26,389 nt of DNA from Candidatus Peregrinibacteria bacterium (lineage in GTDB: Bacteria > Patescibacteriota > Gracilibacteria > UBA1369 > LOWO2-01-FULL-3): the NCBI GenBank assembly GCA_014728975.1, contig WJKQ01000062.1, forward strand, positions 1 through 26,389, written 5' to 3'. Below the pieces are notes generated by a model. That model saw nothing but the letters and a program-made list of their open reading frames with translations, was not told the DNA's origin and ran no database searches. The position numbers were made by a program, and so were the translations under genes. The first letter of the stretch is position 1. Every line of letters starts with the position of its first letter. Positions 14,782-22,082 of the stretch are shown here, one piece after another.

Positions 14782-14813
14782 TTATATATTAATAAATACT
14801 CCTATAGAATTTC

Positions 14814-14822
14814 TGTTATAAT
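14814..14822 (+). promoter_or_regulatory. Extended -10 promoter of the antiporter gene
   Basis: TGTTATAAT is a perfect extended -10 (TGnTATAAT). No clear -35 is present 17 bp upstream, as is usual for such promoters. The ATG at 14845 is 22 nt downstream, so the leader is only about 16 nt. Confidence 0.6.
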
Positions 14823-14844
14823 TTGCTTGCTTTAATATAAAAAA

Positions 14845-16002
14845 ATGGAAGATTTCCACAACATACTTATATTGATGGTCGTAGTCTGGGTGATGGGAAA
14901 GATATTTCGCTATCTCACGCTTCCGGTAATTTTTGGTGAATTAATAGGAGGAATAATAGTAGGGCCAATGGTTCTCGGTCTTGTTGACCCGGACAGTTCA
15001 ATAATAAATATTCTCGCACAACTGGGAATTTTCTTTCTTATGCTTCACGCAGGCATAGAAACAAACCCAAATACTCTCCTAAAAGGTTCAAAAAAATCAG
15101 TATTGATTGCATTGGGCGGTATAACAATACCTTTTTTTGTGGGATTTTTAACTGCGGACGCATTTGGTTTTTCTCTATACGAATCATTATTTATTGCGAC
15201 TTCGGTATCGGTTACCGCGATTGTGATTTCTGTGAGAATGCTTAAAGATTATAAATTAAAAAATACAAAATTCGGCCATACAATAATGTCAGCAGCTTTA
15301 ATAAGCGATATTGTTATACTTGTTTTATTTTCAATTATACTTCTTTTGGTCGAAAACGGCTCGGTCAATCCTTCGGCTGTTATTTTCATGCTTGGAAAAA
15401 TTCTTCTTTTCTTTGGAATTGTTATTTGGGCCGGCAAAAAATTACATAAATACGCCAGCAGACTTTTTGAAAACAAAGGATTTACTCTTACACTTGTTTT
15501 GGCGTTATTCCTTGGTTATGTAGCAGAATGGATTGGACTTCACGTAATTATCGGAGCGTTTATGGCGGGTCTTTTTATCAGTGAAGAATTGATAGGAACT
15601 AAAATATATACAAAAATTGAGGATAGAATTTATGGATTAAGTTATGGATTCTTAGGGCCTATATTTTTCACAAGTCTGGCGTTTAATCTGGATTTTAAAG
15701 GATTTATAGACAGGCCCGAATTATTTTTATCTTTTTTGGCAATCGCGTTTATCGGTAAATTAATGGGAGCAGGTGGGGGAGCCTTAATTCAGGGGATACC
15801 CAAATTAAGATCTTTCATGATTGGCGTAGCGATGAACAGTAAAGGATCAGTTGGTTTAATCATTATGACTGTGGGCGTTCAAATGGGAATTATTGAAAAA
15901 GACATTTTTTCAGTATTGATTACAGTAGCATTTGCTTCAACACTGATTACGATATTATTATTAAAACCTCTTAGAGAAAAAGCGATACGTAAAAGACTTT
16001 AA
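14845..16002 (+). CDS. CPA2-type cation/proton antiporter (Kef/NapA-like)
   Basis: A 385-residue inner-membrane antiporter with about 12 hydrophobic segments. Family motifs: LPVIFGELIGGIIVGPMVLG near residues 26-45, the crossed-helix region IATSVSVTAI, the ion-binding helix SAALISDIVILVL (Ser154-Asp155), and NSKGSVGLIIMTVGVQMGII near the end. It has no C-terminal TrkA/RCK domain, so it resembles NapA-like exchangers rather than full Kef systems. In place of the usual Asp-Asp, Asn-Asp or Gln-Asp pair it has Ser-Asp, which should affect stoichiometry or selectivity. Its TAA stop shares a TTAA with the convergent RNase gene. Confidence 0.9.
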   Translation: MEDFHNILILMVVVWVMGKIFRYLTLPVIFGELIGGIIVGPMVLGLVDPDSSIINILAQLGIFFLMLHAGIETNPNTLLKGSKKSVLIALGGITIPFFVGFLTADAFGFSLYESLFIATSVSVTAIVISVRMLKDYKLKNTKFGHTIMSAALISDIVILVLFSIILLLVENGSVNPSAVIFMLGKILLFFGIVIWAGKKLHKYASRLFENKGFTLTLVLALFLGYVAEWIGLHVIIGAFMAGLFISEELIGTKIYTKIEDRIYGLSYGFLGPIFFTSLAFNLDFKGFIDRPELFLSFLAIAFIGKLMGAGGGALIQGIPKLRSFMIGVAMNSKGSVGLIIMTVGVQMGIIEKDIFSVLITVAFASTLITILLLKPLREKAIRKRL

Positions 16003-17414
16003 CTTCCTAATTCATCAAAATCTATTTCAACCTCCTCTCCGAGATGCGGAATATGCACATCCTTATAACCGTTCTTAAAAAGTGCGTTTGAAAAGAACTC
16101 CAATTGAGTTTGTTCACCATGAACCAAAAAGGTTTTTTTAGGCCCCTCGATCCTGTCGATATAGTCAAGAAGATCACTTCTGTCAGCGTGAGCGGAAAAC
16201 GCATCCATCATATATACTTTTGCTCTTACCTTATAGGGATCGCCAAAAATATTTACTTCTTTATGACCGTCTGCCAGTTTTCTTCCAAGCGTATTTTCCG
16301 CCTGGTAGCCAACTATCAAAACAACATTTTTAGGGTCTTCAATGTTATTTTTTAGATGATGAAGAATTCTGCCATGCTCACACATACCCGAAGCTGAAAT
16401 TATAACCATAGGTCCTTTCATATCATTTAAAGCTTTTGATTCATCAACACTTCTGGTGTATTTCAATTCACCAAAACCAAAAGGGTTGTCCCCCTGCTTT
16501 ATAAATTCGTCCCTTGTTTCTTTATCAAAACATTCCATATGTGATCTAAATACTTCAGTCAAATTACCGGCAAGAGGACTGTCTACAAAAATCGGGATTT
16601 TCGGAATTTTCTTTTTCTTGTTGAGAAGATTTAAATAATAGACAACTTCCTGTGCGCGCTCCAAAGCAAAAGAAGGAATAATTAATACGCCTCCATCTTC
16701 GCACACCTTATTTACAACAGCCGCAAGATCATCTTCAATTGTCTGAAGTGCGGCATGAAGTCTGTTTCCATAAGTACATTCAGTAATCAAAACATCGGTA
16801 GGAGGGATTGACTGTGGATCCCTCAAAATCGGCAGACCTCTTCTTCCCAGATCTCCTGTAAAGCAAAGTCTTAAATGTTTTTTACTTTTTTTATCATAAA
16901 AAATCATATGAATAAGCGCCGATCCCAAAATATGACCGGCGTCATAAAAAGATGCTACAATTCCGCTTTCTACAACAAAACTTTGTTCGTAATTAACCGC
17001 ATAAAAATTTTTCAAAATATCCTCCGCATCTTCCAGACGATAAAGCGGCTCCCTAAGAACCTTGGGAAGTTTTTTCCTCTTTTTTAGCCATTCAACTTCG
17101 CGTTCCTGGATATACGCGCTGTCACTAAGCATGTAATTGCTTAAATCTCTTGTTGCGTGAGTACAATATATAGGTCCTCCGTAGCCTCTTTTTGCAAGAA
17201 GCGGCAAAATACCGCTATGGTCTATATGAGCATGAGAAAGAATTACAGCGTCAAGATCATCAGGATCAAATAAAAGCTCACTGTTTTTCTTACGTTCCTC
17301 CTTTCTATGTCCCTGAAACATACCGCAGTCAAGAAGGATCTTTTTCCCATTAAAAGTAATTAAATGTTTTGATCCTGTAACTTCACCCGCGGCTCCCGCA
17401 AATTTAATTTTCAT
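15999..17414 (-). CDS. Beta-CASP MBL-fold ribonuclease (CPSF/Ysh1-like)
   Basis: A 471-residue cytoplasmic nuclease. The MBL core shows HAHIDHSG at residues 61-68, DAGHILGSA at about 158-166 and FTGDLGR at 185-191. The beta-CASP insertion follows (ITECTYGNR, VLIIPSFALERAQEVVYYL, IFVDSPLA), with ISASGMCEHGRILHHL and the C-terminal DAFSAHADRSDL and TFLVHGEQ. This is the standard architecture of bacterial members of the CPSF-73/Ysh1 family, involved in RNA processing or decay. It has a strong promoter overlapping the end of the upstream gene and a leader of roughly 14 nt. The stop codon lies in a TTAA shared with the antiporter gene. Confidence 0.92.
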   Translation of the reverse strand: MKIKFAGAAGEVTGSKHLITFNGKKILLDCGMFQGHRKEERKKNSELLFDPDDLDAVILSHAHIDHSGILPLLAKRGYGGPIYCTHATRDLSNYMLSDSAYIQEREVEWLKKRKKLPKVLREPLYRLEDAEDILKNFYAVNYEQSFVVESGIVASFYDAGHILGSALIHMIFYDKKSKKHLRLCFTGDLGRRGLPILRDPQSIPPTDVLITECTYGNRLHAALQTIEDDLAAVVNKVCEDGGVLIIPSFALERAQEVVYYLNLLNKKKKIPKIPIFVDSPLAGNLTEVFRSHMECFDKETRDEFIKQGDNPFGFGELKYTRSVDESKALNDMKGPMVIISASGMCEHGRILHHLKNNIEDPKNVVLIVGYQAENTLGRKLADGHKEVNIFGDPYKVRAKVYMMDAFSAHADRSDLLDYIDRIEGPKKTFLVHGEQTQLEFFSNALFKNGYKDVHIPHLGEEVEIDFDELGS

Positions 17415-17434
17415 AAAAAATATTAGTTTTTTTG

Positions 17435-17463
17435 ATTATATCATTCATTTTTTTCGATCTCAA
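17435..17463 (-). promoter_or_regulatory. Promoter of the beta-CASP RNase, embedded in the end of the upstream gene
   Basis: On the minus strand TTGAGA (17463-17458), a 17-bp spacer, then TATAAT (17440-17435), preceded by TGA, giving the extended -10 TGATATAAT. That TGA is also the stop codon of the CapA-like gene (17443-17441). The ATG is 20 nt downstream of the -10 box. Confidence 0.65.
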
Positions 17464-19297
17464 CAACACCGCTTCTGATTTGATCTTTCATATCCTCACT
17501 ATATTCCCCGTAATTAATAAATTTCTCAATCCATATGTCATATTCTTTTTCAGTCATTAGTCTGGATTGAGACCTTTCGCTTTTCATCGGAAACAAATAA
17601 ACTTTTGTTTTAAAACCTTCATCTTCATCCATATCATCAAGAACAAGTCCAATCGCAAGTTCTTCCTGGGTCATTAGCGACCAGTATTGATCAAACACAA
17701 AATTTCCCAATGAATACAATATAAGTTTTCCTTTATATTCTTCAAAGCTCTGAACGACGTGGGGATGATGTCCGATTATAAAATCAGCCCCGGCATCGAT
17801 AAACGCTCTTCCCGGTGAAATCTGATTTTCCCGGGCAGGAGTATGTTTATATTCATATCCCCAATGAATAGAAACAACAAGATAATCAACATTAGGCCTT
17901 ACCGTTTTTATAAGTTCAACAGCCGCTTGATCGTCAAGAGTATGTGTTACATCCTGAAAACATAAAAAAGCATATGATTTATCACGGACTTTGCCGTAAT
18001 GAACACTGTTAAAATCTGCATCTGTGGGATGACCGCACCAGCCGATCCCATTTTCTTCAAGAGCGGAAATAGTGGACTCGCGGCCGCTCCAACCCCGATC
18101 AAGAGCGTGATTGTTTGAAATGGAAAGAAGAGTAAATCCTTTTTCCCTTAAAAACGGAGCAATATCTTCATTAAAAGCAAAAATCATAGATGTTCCGCCT
18201 TTTGACCCCTGACCTTTTATGGGGCCTTCAAGATTTCCAAAAATTACATCCGCACCTTCAAAAAATCTTTCTTCGTAACCTTCGATATTCTCAAAAATAT
18301 AATTAAGCCCGTAACTATCCATTAAAACTCTTACATATCTTCCCAGCATCATATCTCCGAATGCAGTAACAGTTAAATCACGATCCTCTTTAAAAACACC
18401 TTCATGAAAAGTAGTCAGAAAATAACTGTTTGAATCATAAACTTCATGTGCGTGAATTTCCGCCAGTCGCCCTCCGGATAATTCGAGATAATCAAAAAGA
18501 ACTTTTAAAACAGGTTTACTGTCAACATCAAGCTGAGAAATTCCTTTTTTATCAAATGTTTCAATAACATTATATGCAAGCTCGTCATGAAAATGAGCTG
18601 TACGGTTGTTTATGCCTTGCGCAAAATCTGTTGAAGCAATAACGAGTGTTCCTTCATTCAAAAGATGAGCCAGATCATTTGCCAGCTTCTCAAGATTTTC
18701 GTCTTTTTCAAAATCCTTTATAACTATCGGAACAATTCGCGCATTCGGAAATGTTTTTTTGATGAATGAAGCAAAAATCGCAACAGAATATTCTTTATTA
18801 AAAGCATAATAATAAGAAGGAACATTCAGTCCTTCCAAAAAATTAATATCGGGCTCAAGGTTTCCATACGGAGTTTTATAACCGTACCTGGAAGAGGCAA
18901 TATTATTGTTTCCTTTCCATGAATGATTTTCTCCCAAAATAACAAATTTTTTAACATTTTGAGTTTCTTTTAGGCGTACAAAAAATTCCGCGATATCATC
19001 GGCGGCCTTAAAATTTGAAGGTAAAATAGCACCATAAACGTTTGATCTGAAAGGCTGATTATTGGAAACTCTTTCAAAAACACGGTCATAAAAAGCTTTT
19101 TGAATATCAAATAAATCAAAATATCCATCGGCGCCGGGCTGTACGATCCCTCTTTTTAATTTTTGTTCTTCCTCGTTATTTTCGACCTCCACATCAATTA
19201 TTCTAAAGACATCATTTGTAGCAATTTCCCCCGAATTAATCTTAAATAAAAGAAAAACAGCCAGAATAATTCCGCATAATATTATCAACTTATTCAT
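17441..19297 (-). CDS. MEMO-like / CapA fusion protein, membrane-anchored
   Basis: I start it at ATG 19295-19297, two codons inside the TTG alternative, giving 618 residues. An N-terminal hydrophobic segment (LIILCGIILAVFLLF) anchors or exports it. Residues about 80-320 resemble the MEMO fold (AmmeMemoRadiSam protein B): VYGAILPSNFKAADDIAEFF, KFVILGENHSW, YGYKTPYGNLEPDINFLEGL, VIASTDFAQG. The usual PHAGY motif is replaced by LPSNF and the SSDFSH motif by STDFAQ, so the metal site is probably lost. Residues about 325-590 are a CapA (PGA_cap) calcineurin-like domain: FGDMMLGRYV, ADVIFGNLEGPI, SISNNHALDRG, VSIHWGYEYKHTP, DFIIGHHPHVVQS, YSLGNFVFDQ. CapA acts in poly-gamma-glutamate export or attachment. 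Function here is inferred to be extracytoplasmic. Confidence 0.85.
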   Translation of the reverse strand: MNKLIILCGIILAVFLLFKINSGEIATNDVFRIIDVEVENNEEEQKLKRGIVQPGADGYFDLFDIQKAFYDRVFERVSNNQPFRSNVYGAILPSNFKAADDIAEFFVRLKETQNVKKFVILGENHSWKGNNNIASSRYGYKTPYGNLEPDINFLEGLNVPSYYYAFNKEYSVAIFASFIKKTFPNARIVPIVIKDFEKDENLEKLANDLAHLLNEGTLVIASTDFAQGINNRTAHFHDELAYNVIETFDKKGISQLDVDSKPVLKVLFDYLELSGGRLAEIHAHEVYDSNSYFLTTFHEGVFKEDRDLTVTAFGDMMLGRYVRVLMDSYGLNYIFENIEGYEERFFEGADVIFGNLEGPIKGQGSKGGTSMIFAFNEDIAPFLREKGFTLLSISNNHALDRGWSGRESTISALEENGIGWCGHPTDADFNSVHYGKVRDKSYAFLCFQDVTHTLDDQAAVELIKTVRPNVDYLVVSIHWGYEYKHTPARENQISPGRAFIDAGADFIIGHHPHVVQSFEEYKGKLILYSLGNFVFDQYWSLMTQEELAIGLVLDDMDEDEGFKTKVYLFPMKSERSQSRLMTEKEYDIWIEKFINYGEYSEDMKDQIRSGVVEIEKNE

Positions 19298-19306
19298 ACA
19301 CAAAAA

Positions 19307-19564
19307 TTAAAGATCAAGCATTTCCTTTAATTTATCTGATTTTTCCAAAGCTTTTAAATCATCAAAACTCCCGATATGATGACCGTTAATAAAAATTTGC
19401 GGTGTATCCGTTCTTCGTAAACTTTTTTCCTCCATCTCTTTTTCCAGCGCCGGACTTTCGTCAATAATTTTCTCATGATACTCAACATTCTTACTTTCCA
19501 AAAACTCTTTGCATTCTTTGGAATAAGGACAATATGTTTTAGTGTAGATAACGACTTCAGCCAT
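19307..19564 (-). CDS. Glutaredoxin-like protein with a CPYS site
   Basis: I choose ATG 19562-19564 (85 residues): the longer frame adds 21 residues unlike the family and runs into the preceding gene. The sequence starts MAEVVIYTKTYCPYSKECKE and carries TPQIFINGHHIGSFDDLKAL, the substrate/glutathione-binding TP and GSFDDL motifs. The active site is CPYS instead of CPYC, so the classical second Cys is missing, which suggests a monothiol mechanism; a Cys follows three residues later (SKEC). It lies 9 bp before the MEMO-CapA gene and 38 bp after the zinc-ribbon gene, so all three probably form one operon. A gamma-glutamyl thiol partner could come from the GCS2-like enzyme. Confidence 0.88.
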   Translation of the reverse strand: MAEVVIYTKTYCPYSKECKEFLESKNVEYHEKIIDESPALEKEMEEKSLRRTDTPQIFINGHHIGSFDDLKALEKSDKLKEMLDL

Positions 19565-19602
19565 AAAGAATGAGTTAAAATTTCTATTAACAATGATACC
19601 TT

Positions 19603-21213
19603 TTAATAAATCTTCTTTAAATAGCATTTTTCACAATAAACAACCTGCGGATCATCCGGAGAATATGTAGTCTTGATATCAGCACCGCATTTATAACAGA
19701 CTCGGTTCCATATTTTTCGCGGATTTCTCAGAGCCAGTCTTCTCAAATGTCGCTCATCGGGATGAAATTCGGGAAGCGGTAGATTATATTTTTCATAAAA
19801 TTTTAGCTCTTTTGACATTATTCTAAATAATCTTCCTGTGGCTTTACATTTTACAGCTAATTTTAATATTTCTTTGGAATACTTGTTTTCTCTTTGATTA
19901 ATTTCATCCCCCGGGATTATATTATCGATATTTTTTACTCTTTCTTGCGGCTCAACCCATTTCCAGCCTTTTTCTGTGACCTCTTTTCTGCTTAAAGGAT
20001 GATATTCCTGTGCGATTGTTTCATTATATCCAAAAACAGAATTTTTTATCGGGAAAAAATCTCCCCATTCGCCGGTTTTTTTCATATGTTGAATTATTTT
20101 TGGAATCAATTTTTTGTATTCTTCTTTTGAATATTGTTTGTTTAAAATACAGTATTGTTTGTGTTTTAGACTTATACATCCGAAACAGTCTTTGGTGTTT
20201 AACGTACAGGTTGAACAATACATAAGGTCTGCCACTTCCCAGCACCAGTGACAAAAAAACATATTTGAAACTTTATAAAATCCACTGTTCTCGTATATAA
20301 AATTTCCCATTTCTCCGATATCCGTCTCAATAATATTGTGTGAATCCATAATCTGGGTGGCATAATGCACATTTTCACAATTGGAACTGTTAAAAAGATA
20401 ATAACAGTCTTTTGAATTATAAATATAATCTCCGACCACATTTTCATTATTTTTCCCTTCCATAAATTTAACCGGCGTTTTCAGCTTAAGTTCATTCAGC
20501 ATTTTTCTTAATTCTTCAGGAGACTTTTTCCATAATTCTTTGATTTTATTATCATATTCTTCTTTTGAACATTGTTCATTCAAAATACAATATTGTTTTT
20601 GTCTCAGACCAACGCATAAAAAACAGTAACTACAACTTTCCACGTCAAAACAATATTTTATATATTTTGAATTGGAACAGCCCTGACAGAAAAAACATTC
20701 ATATAATTTTTCACAATCCGTGCATTCGTAACAAAGCTCGCTGTTCCTGACCACTAACGAATCGATACAGTCTTTACTGTAATATGGATTTCCATACATA
20801 CAATCTTCACAACTTATCGATCCGAATAAAAGGTAGCAGTTTTTGCAATCTCCCACTACATTACAGTAATCGCAGTTGACATTATGTGCTGCTATAAGCG
20901 CTATCCTGGGGACTTTTTTCTGAAGTTCAAAAAACTGTTCAAAAAAAGGTCTGTTAAAATCAAAATCCTGACCGTAGTCTAAAGCATCCCAGTCATCTCC
21001 AAACCACGCATCCGGTTTGTAAACCGGGAAAGGCTCATCTTTGGAATAAGAAGCAATAATGTTTTCTCCTGTTTTATCACATTTTCTTTTATAAAGAGTT
21101 CTTTCATTTCTCCATGCCATTCTCCTCCTTTGCCTTTCCTGATAAGATAGTCCTGGTTCGGGAAAGTCAAAACGTTTTCGAAATTCTGCTATATATTCTT
21201 TAAAATTTGACAT
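19603..21213 (-). CDS. Cysteine-rich protein with duplicated zinc-ribbon modules
   Basis: A 536-residue cytoplasmic protein with 34 cysteines by my count, mostly in C-x2-C or C-x3/4-C pairs. The two ends are related: residues about 29-56 (RRRMAWRNERTLYKRKC, then IIASYSKDEPFPVY) and the last 50 residues (LRRLALRNPRKIWNRVCYKC, TTYSPDDPQVVYCEKC). The middle contains two related Cys-rich blocks, each ending in the same phrase (RQKQYCILNEQCSKEEY at about 205, KHKQYCILNKQYSKEEY at about 351). No enzyme motif or signal peptide is visible. I know the family only as an uncharacterised one common in candidate-phyla genomes. Many bound zinc ions and a nucleic-acid-related role are plausible but inferred. 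A shortened broken copy lies at 2066-2722. Confidence 0.8.
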   Translation of the reverse strand: MSNFKEYIAEFRKRFDFPEPGLSYQERQRRRMAWRNERTLYKRKCDKTGENIIASYSKDEPFPVYKPDAWFGDDWDALDYGQDFDFNRPFFEQFFELQKKVPRIALIAAHNVNCDYCNVVGDCKNCYLLFGSISCEDCMYGNPYYSKDCIDSLVVRNSELCYECTDCEKLYECFFCQGCSNSKYIKYCFDVESCSYCFLCVGLRQKQYCILNEQCSKEEYDNKIKELWKKSPEELRKMLNELKLKTPVKFMEGKNNENVVGDYIYNSKDCYYLFNSSNCENVHYATQIMDSHNIIETDIGEMGNFIYENSGFYKVSNMFFCHWCWEVADLMYCSTCTLNTKDCFGCISLKHKQYCILNKQYSKEEYKKLIPKIIQHMKKTGEWGDFFPIKNSVFGYNETIAQEYHPLSRKEVTEKGWKWVEPQERVKNIDNIIPGDEINQRENKYSKEILKLAVKCKATGRLFRIMSKELKFYEKYNLPLPEFHPDERHLRRLALRNPRKIWNRVCYKCGADIKTTYSPDDPQVVYCEKCYLKKIY

Positions 21214-21238
21214 TTCTAAACTAAAAATTACATTTAAA

Positions 21239-21266
21239 AATATAACTGTATAATTCTTTAAGTCAA
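21239..21266 (-). promoter_or_regulatory. Promoter of the zinc-ribbon gene, overlapping the divergent rnhA promoter
   Basis: On the minus strand TTGACT (21266-21261), a 16-bp spacer, then TATATT (21244-21239). The rnhA -10 box on the other strand lies inside the spacer, so the two promoters probably compete for polymerase. Confidence 0.5.
21249..21254 (+). promoter_or_regulatory. -10 box of rnhA
   Basis: A perfect TATAAT preceded directly by TG. The ATG is 30 nt downstream. The -35 region is weak. Confidence 0.45.
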
Positions 21267-21284
21267 ATATGATAAAATCCGGAT

Positions 21285-21725
21285 ATGAATAAAATTATTG
21301 CAATCTACACGGATGGAAGCTGTCTTGGAAATCCCGGACCGGGAGGTTGGGGAATCATCATACTTTACAAAGGAAAAGAAATAAAAATTTCAGGTAGAGA
21401 AAAAGAAACCACAAATAACAGGATGGAAATGACTGCAATTATAGAAGCATTAAGGTGGCTTCATGACAAATCAAATTTATCCCGTGAAGAACTACGAAAT
21501 TTCAAAATAAAAATCTACAGTGATTCAAACCTGCTTGTTAAAACGTTGAACCAGGGCTGGAAAAGAAAAGCAAACCTTGACCTTTGGTCTGAAATTGACA
21601 AATTCAGAGCCTGGCTGGATATTGAATGGATATGGGTAAAAGCACATGACACTGACAAATACAATAATATGGTCGATGCGCTGGCTTTTAACGAAGCAAA
21701 AGAACAAAAAAAGGAACTTTCCTAG
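21285..21725 (+). CDS. rnhA: Ribonuclease HI
   Basis: A 146-residue cytoplasmic endonuclease that cuts the RNA strand of RNA:DNA hybrids, for example in primers and R-loops. All catalytic residues are present: Asp10 in YTDGSCLGNPGPGGWG, Glu48 in TTNNRMEMTA, Asp80 in YSDSNLL, and His121 and Asp131 in WVKAHDTDKYNNMVDALA. The basic handle region is represented by GWKRKANLDLW. Length is normal. Its TAG stop shares the CTAG palindrome (21722-21725) with the convergent thioredoxin gene. It is divergent from the zinc-ribbon gene with overlapping promoters. Confidence 0.96.
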   Translation: MNKIIAIYTDGSCLGNPGPGGWGIIILYKGKEIKISGREKETTNNRMEMTAIIEALRWLHDKSNLSREELRNFKIKIYSDSNLLVKTLNQGWKRKANLDLWSEIDKFRAWLDIEWIWVKAHDTDKYNNMVDALAFNEAKEQKKELS

Positions 21726-22033
21726 TCTAATTTGGATTTTAAGGCTTCTTTACTTTGAAATCCGATAACTTTATCCTCAACCTGTCCGTCTTTAAAGAAA
21801 AATAAAGTTGGGATGCTTTGAACTTCATATTTTCCGGCAAGATCGGGATTTTCATCGACATTACATTTTCCAATTTTCCATTTTCCTTCATATTCTTTTG
21901 CGAGATCTTCAAGAACCGGTTCCATCATTTTACAGGGACCGCACCAGTCGGCAGAAAAATCCACCAATACCGGTAAATCGGATTTTAGGACCTCATTTTC
22001 AAAATTTTCTTCTGTAATTTGAATTTCAGCCAT
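21722..22033 (-). CDS. trxA: Thioredoxin
   Basis: A 103-residue disulfide reductase. The active site WCGPC is in VLVDFSADWCGPCKMMEPVLE, and the cis-Pro is in VQSIPTLFFFKDGQ. I take ATG 22031-22033 as start; the upstream TTG adds only two residues. Standard length, cytoplasmic, no signal peptide. The stop codon shares CTAG with rnhA. The upstream gene on the same strand ends 49 bp before it, and a 23-bp dyad lies in that gap. Confidence 0.95.
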   Translation of the reverse strand: MAEIQITEENFENEVLKSDLPVLVDFSADWCGPCKMMEPVLEDLAKEYEGKWKIGKCNVDENPDLAGKYEVQSIPTLFFFKDGQVEDKVIGFQSKEALKSKLD

Positions 22034-22049
22034 GATCAAAAATGTTAAA

Positions 22050-22072
22050 GGTTAGTTGACGATATTCTAACC
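22050..22072. promoter_or_regulatory. 23-bp dyad upstream of thioredoxin
   Basis: GGTTAG (22050-22055), an 11-bp spacer, CTAACC (22067-22072), a perfect 6-bp inverted repeat 17 bp before the trxA ATG. It may be an operator or merely chance in a 49-bp gap. Confidence 0.25.
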
Positions 22073-22082
22073 AATATTTCTT

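Noticed and set aside
19301..19303. TTG start of the CapA-like gene
   Set aside because: An ATG two codons downstream precedes the hydrophobic segment and is more likely.
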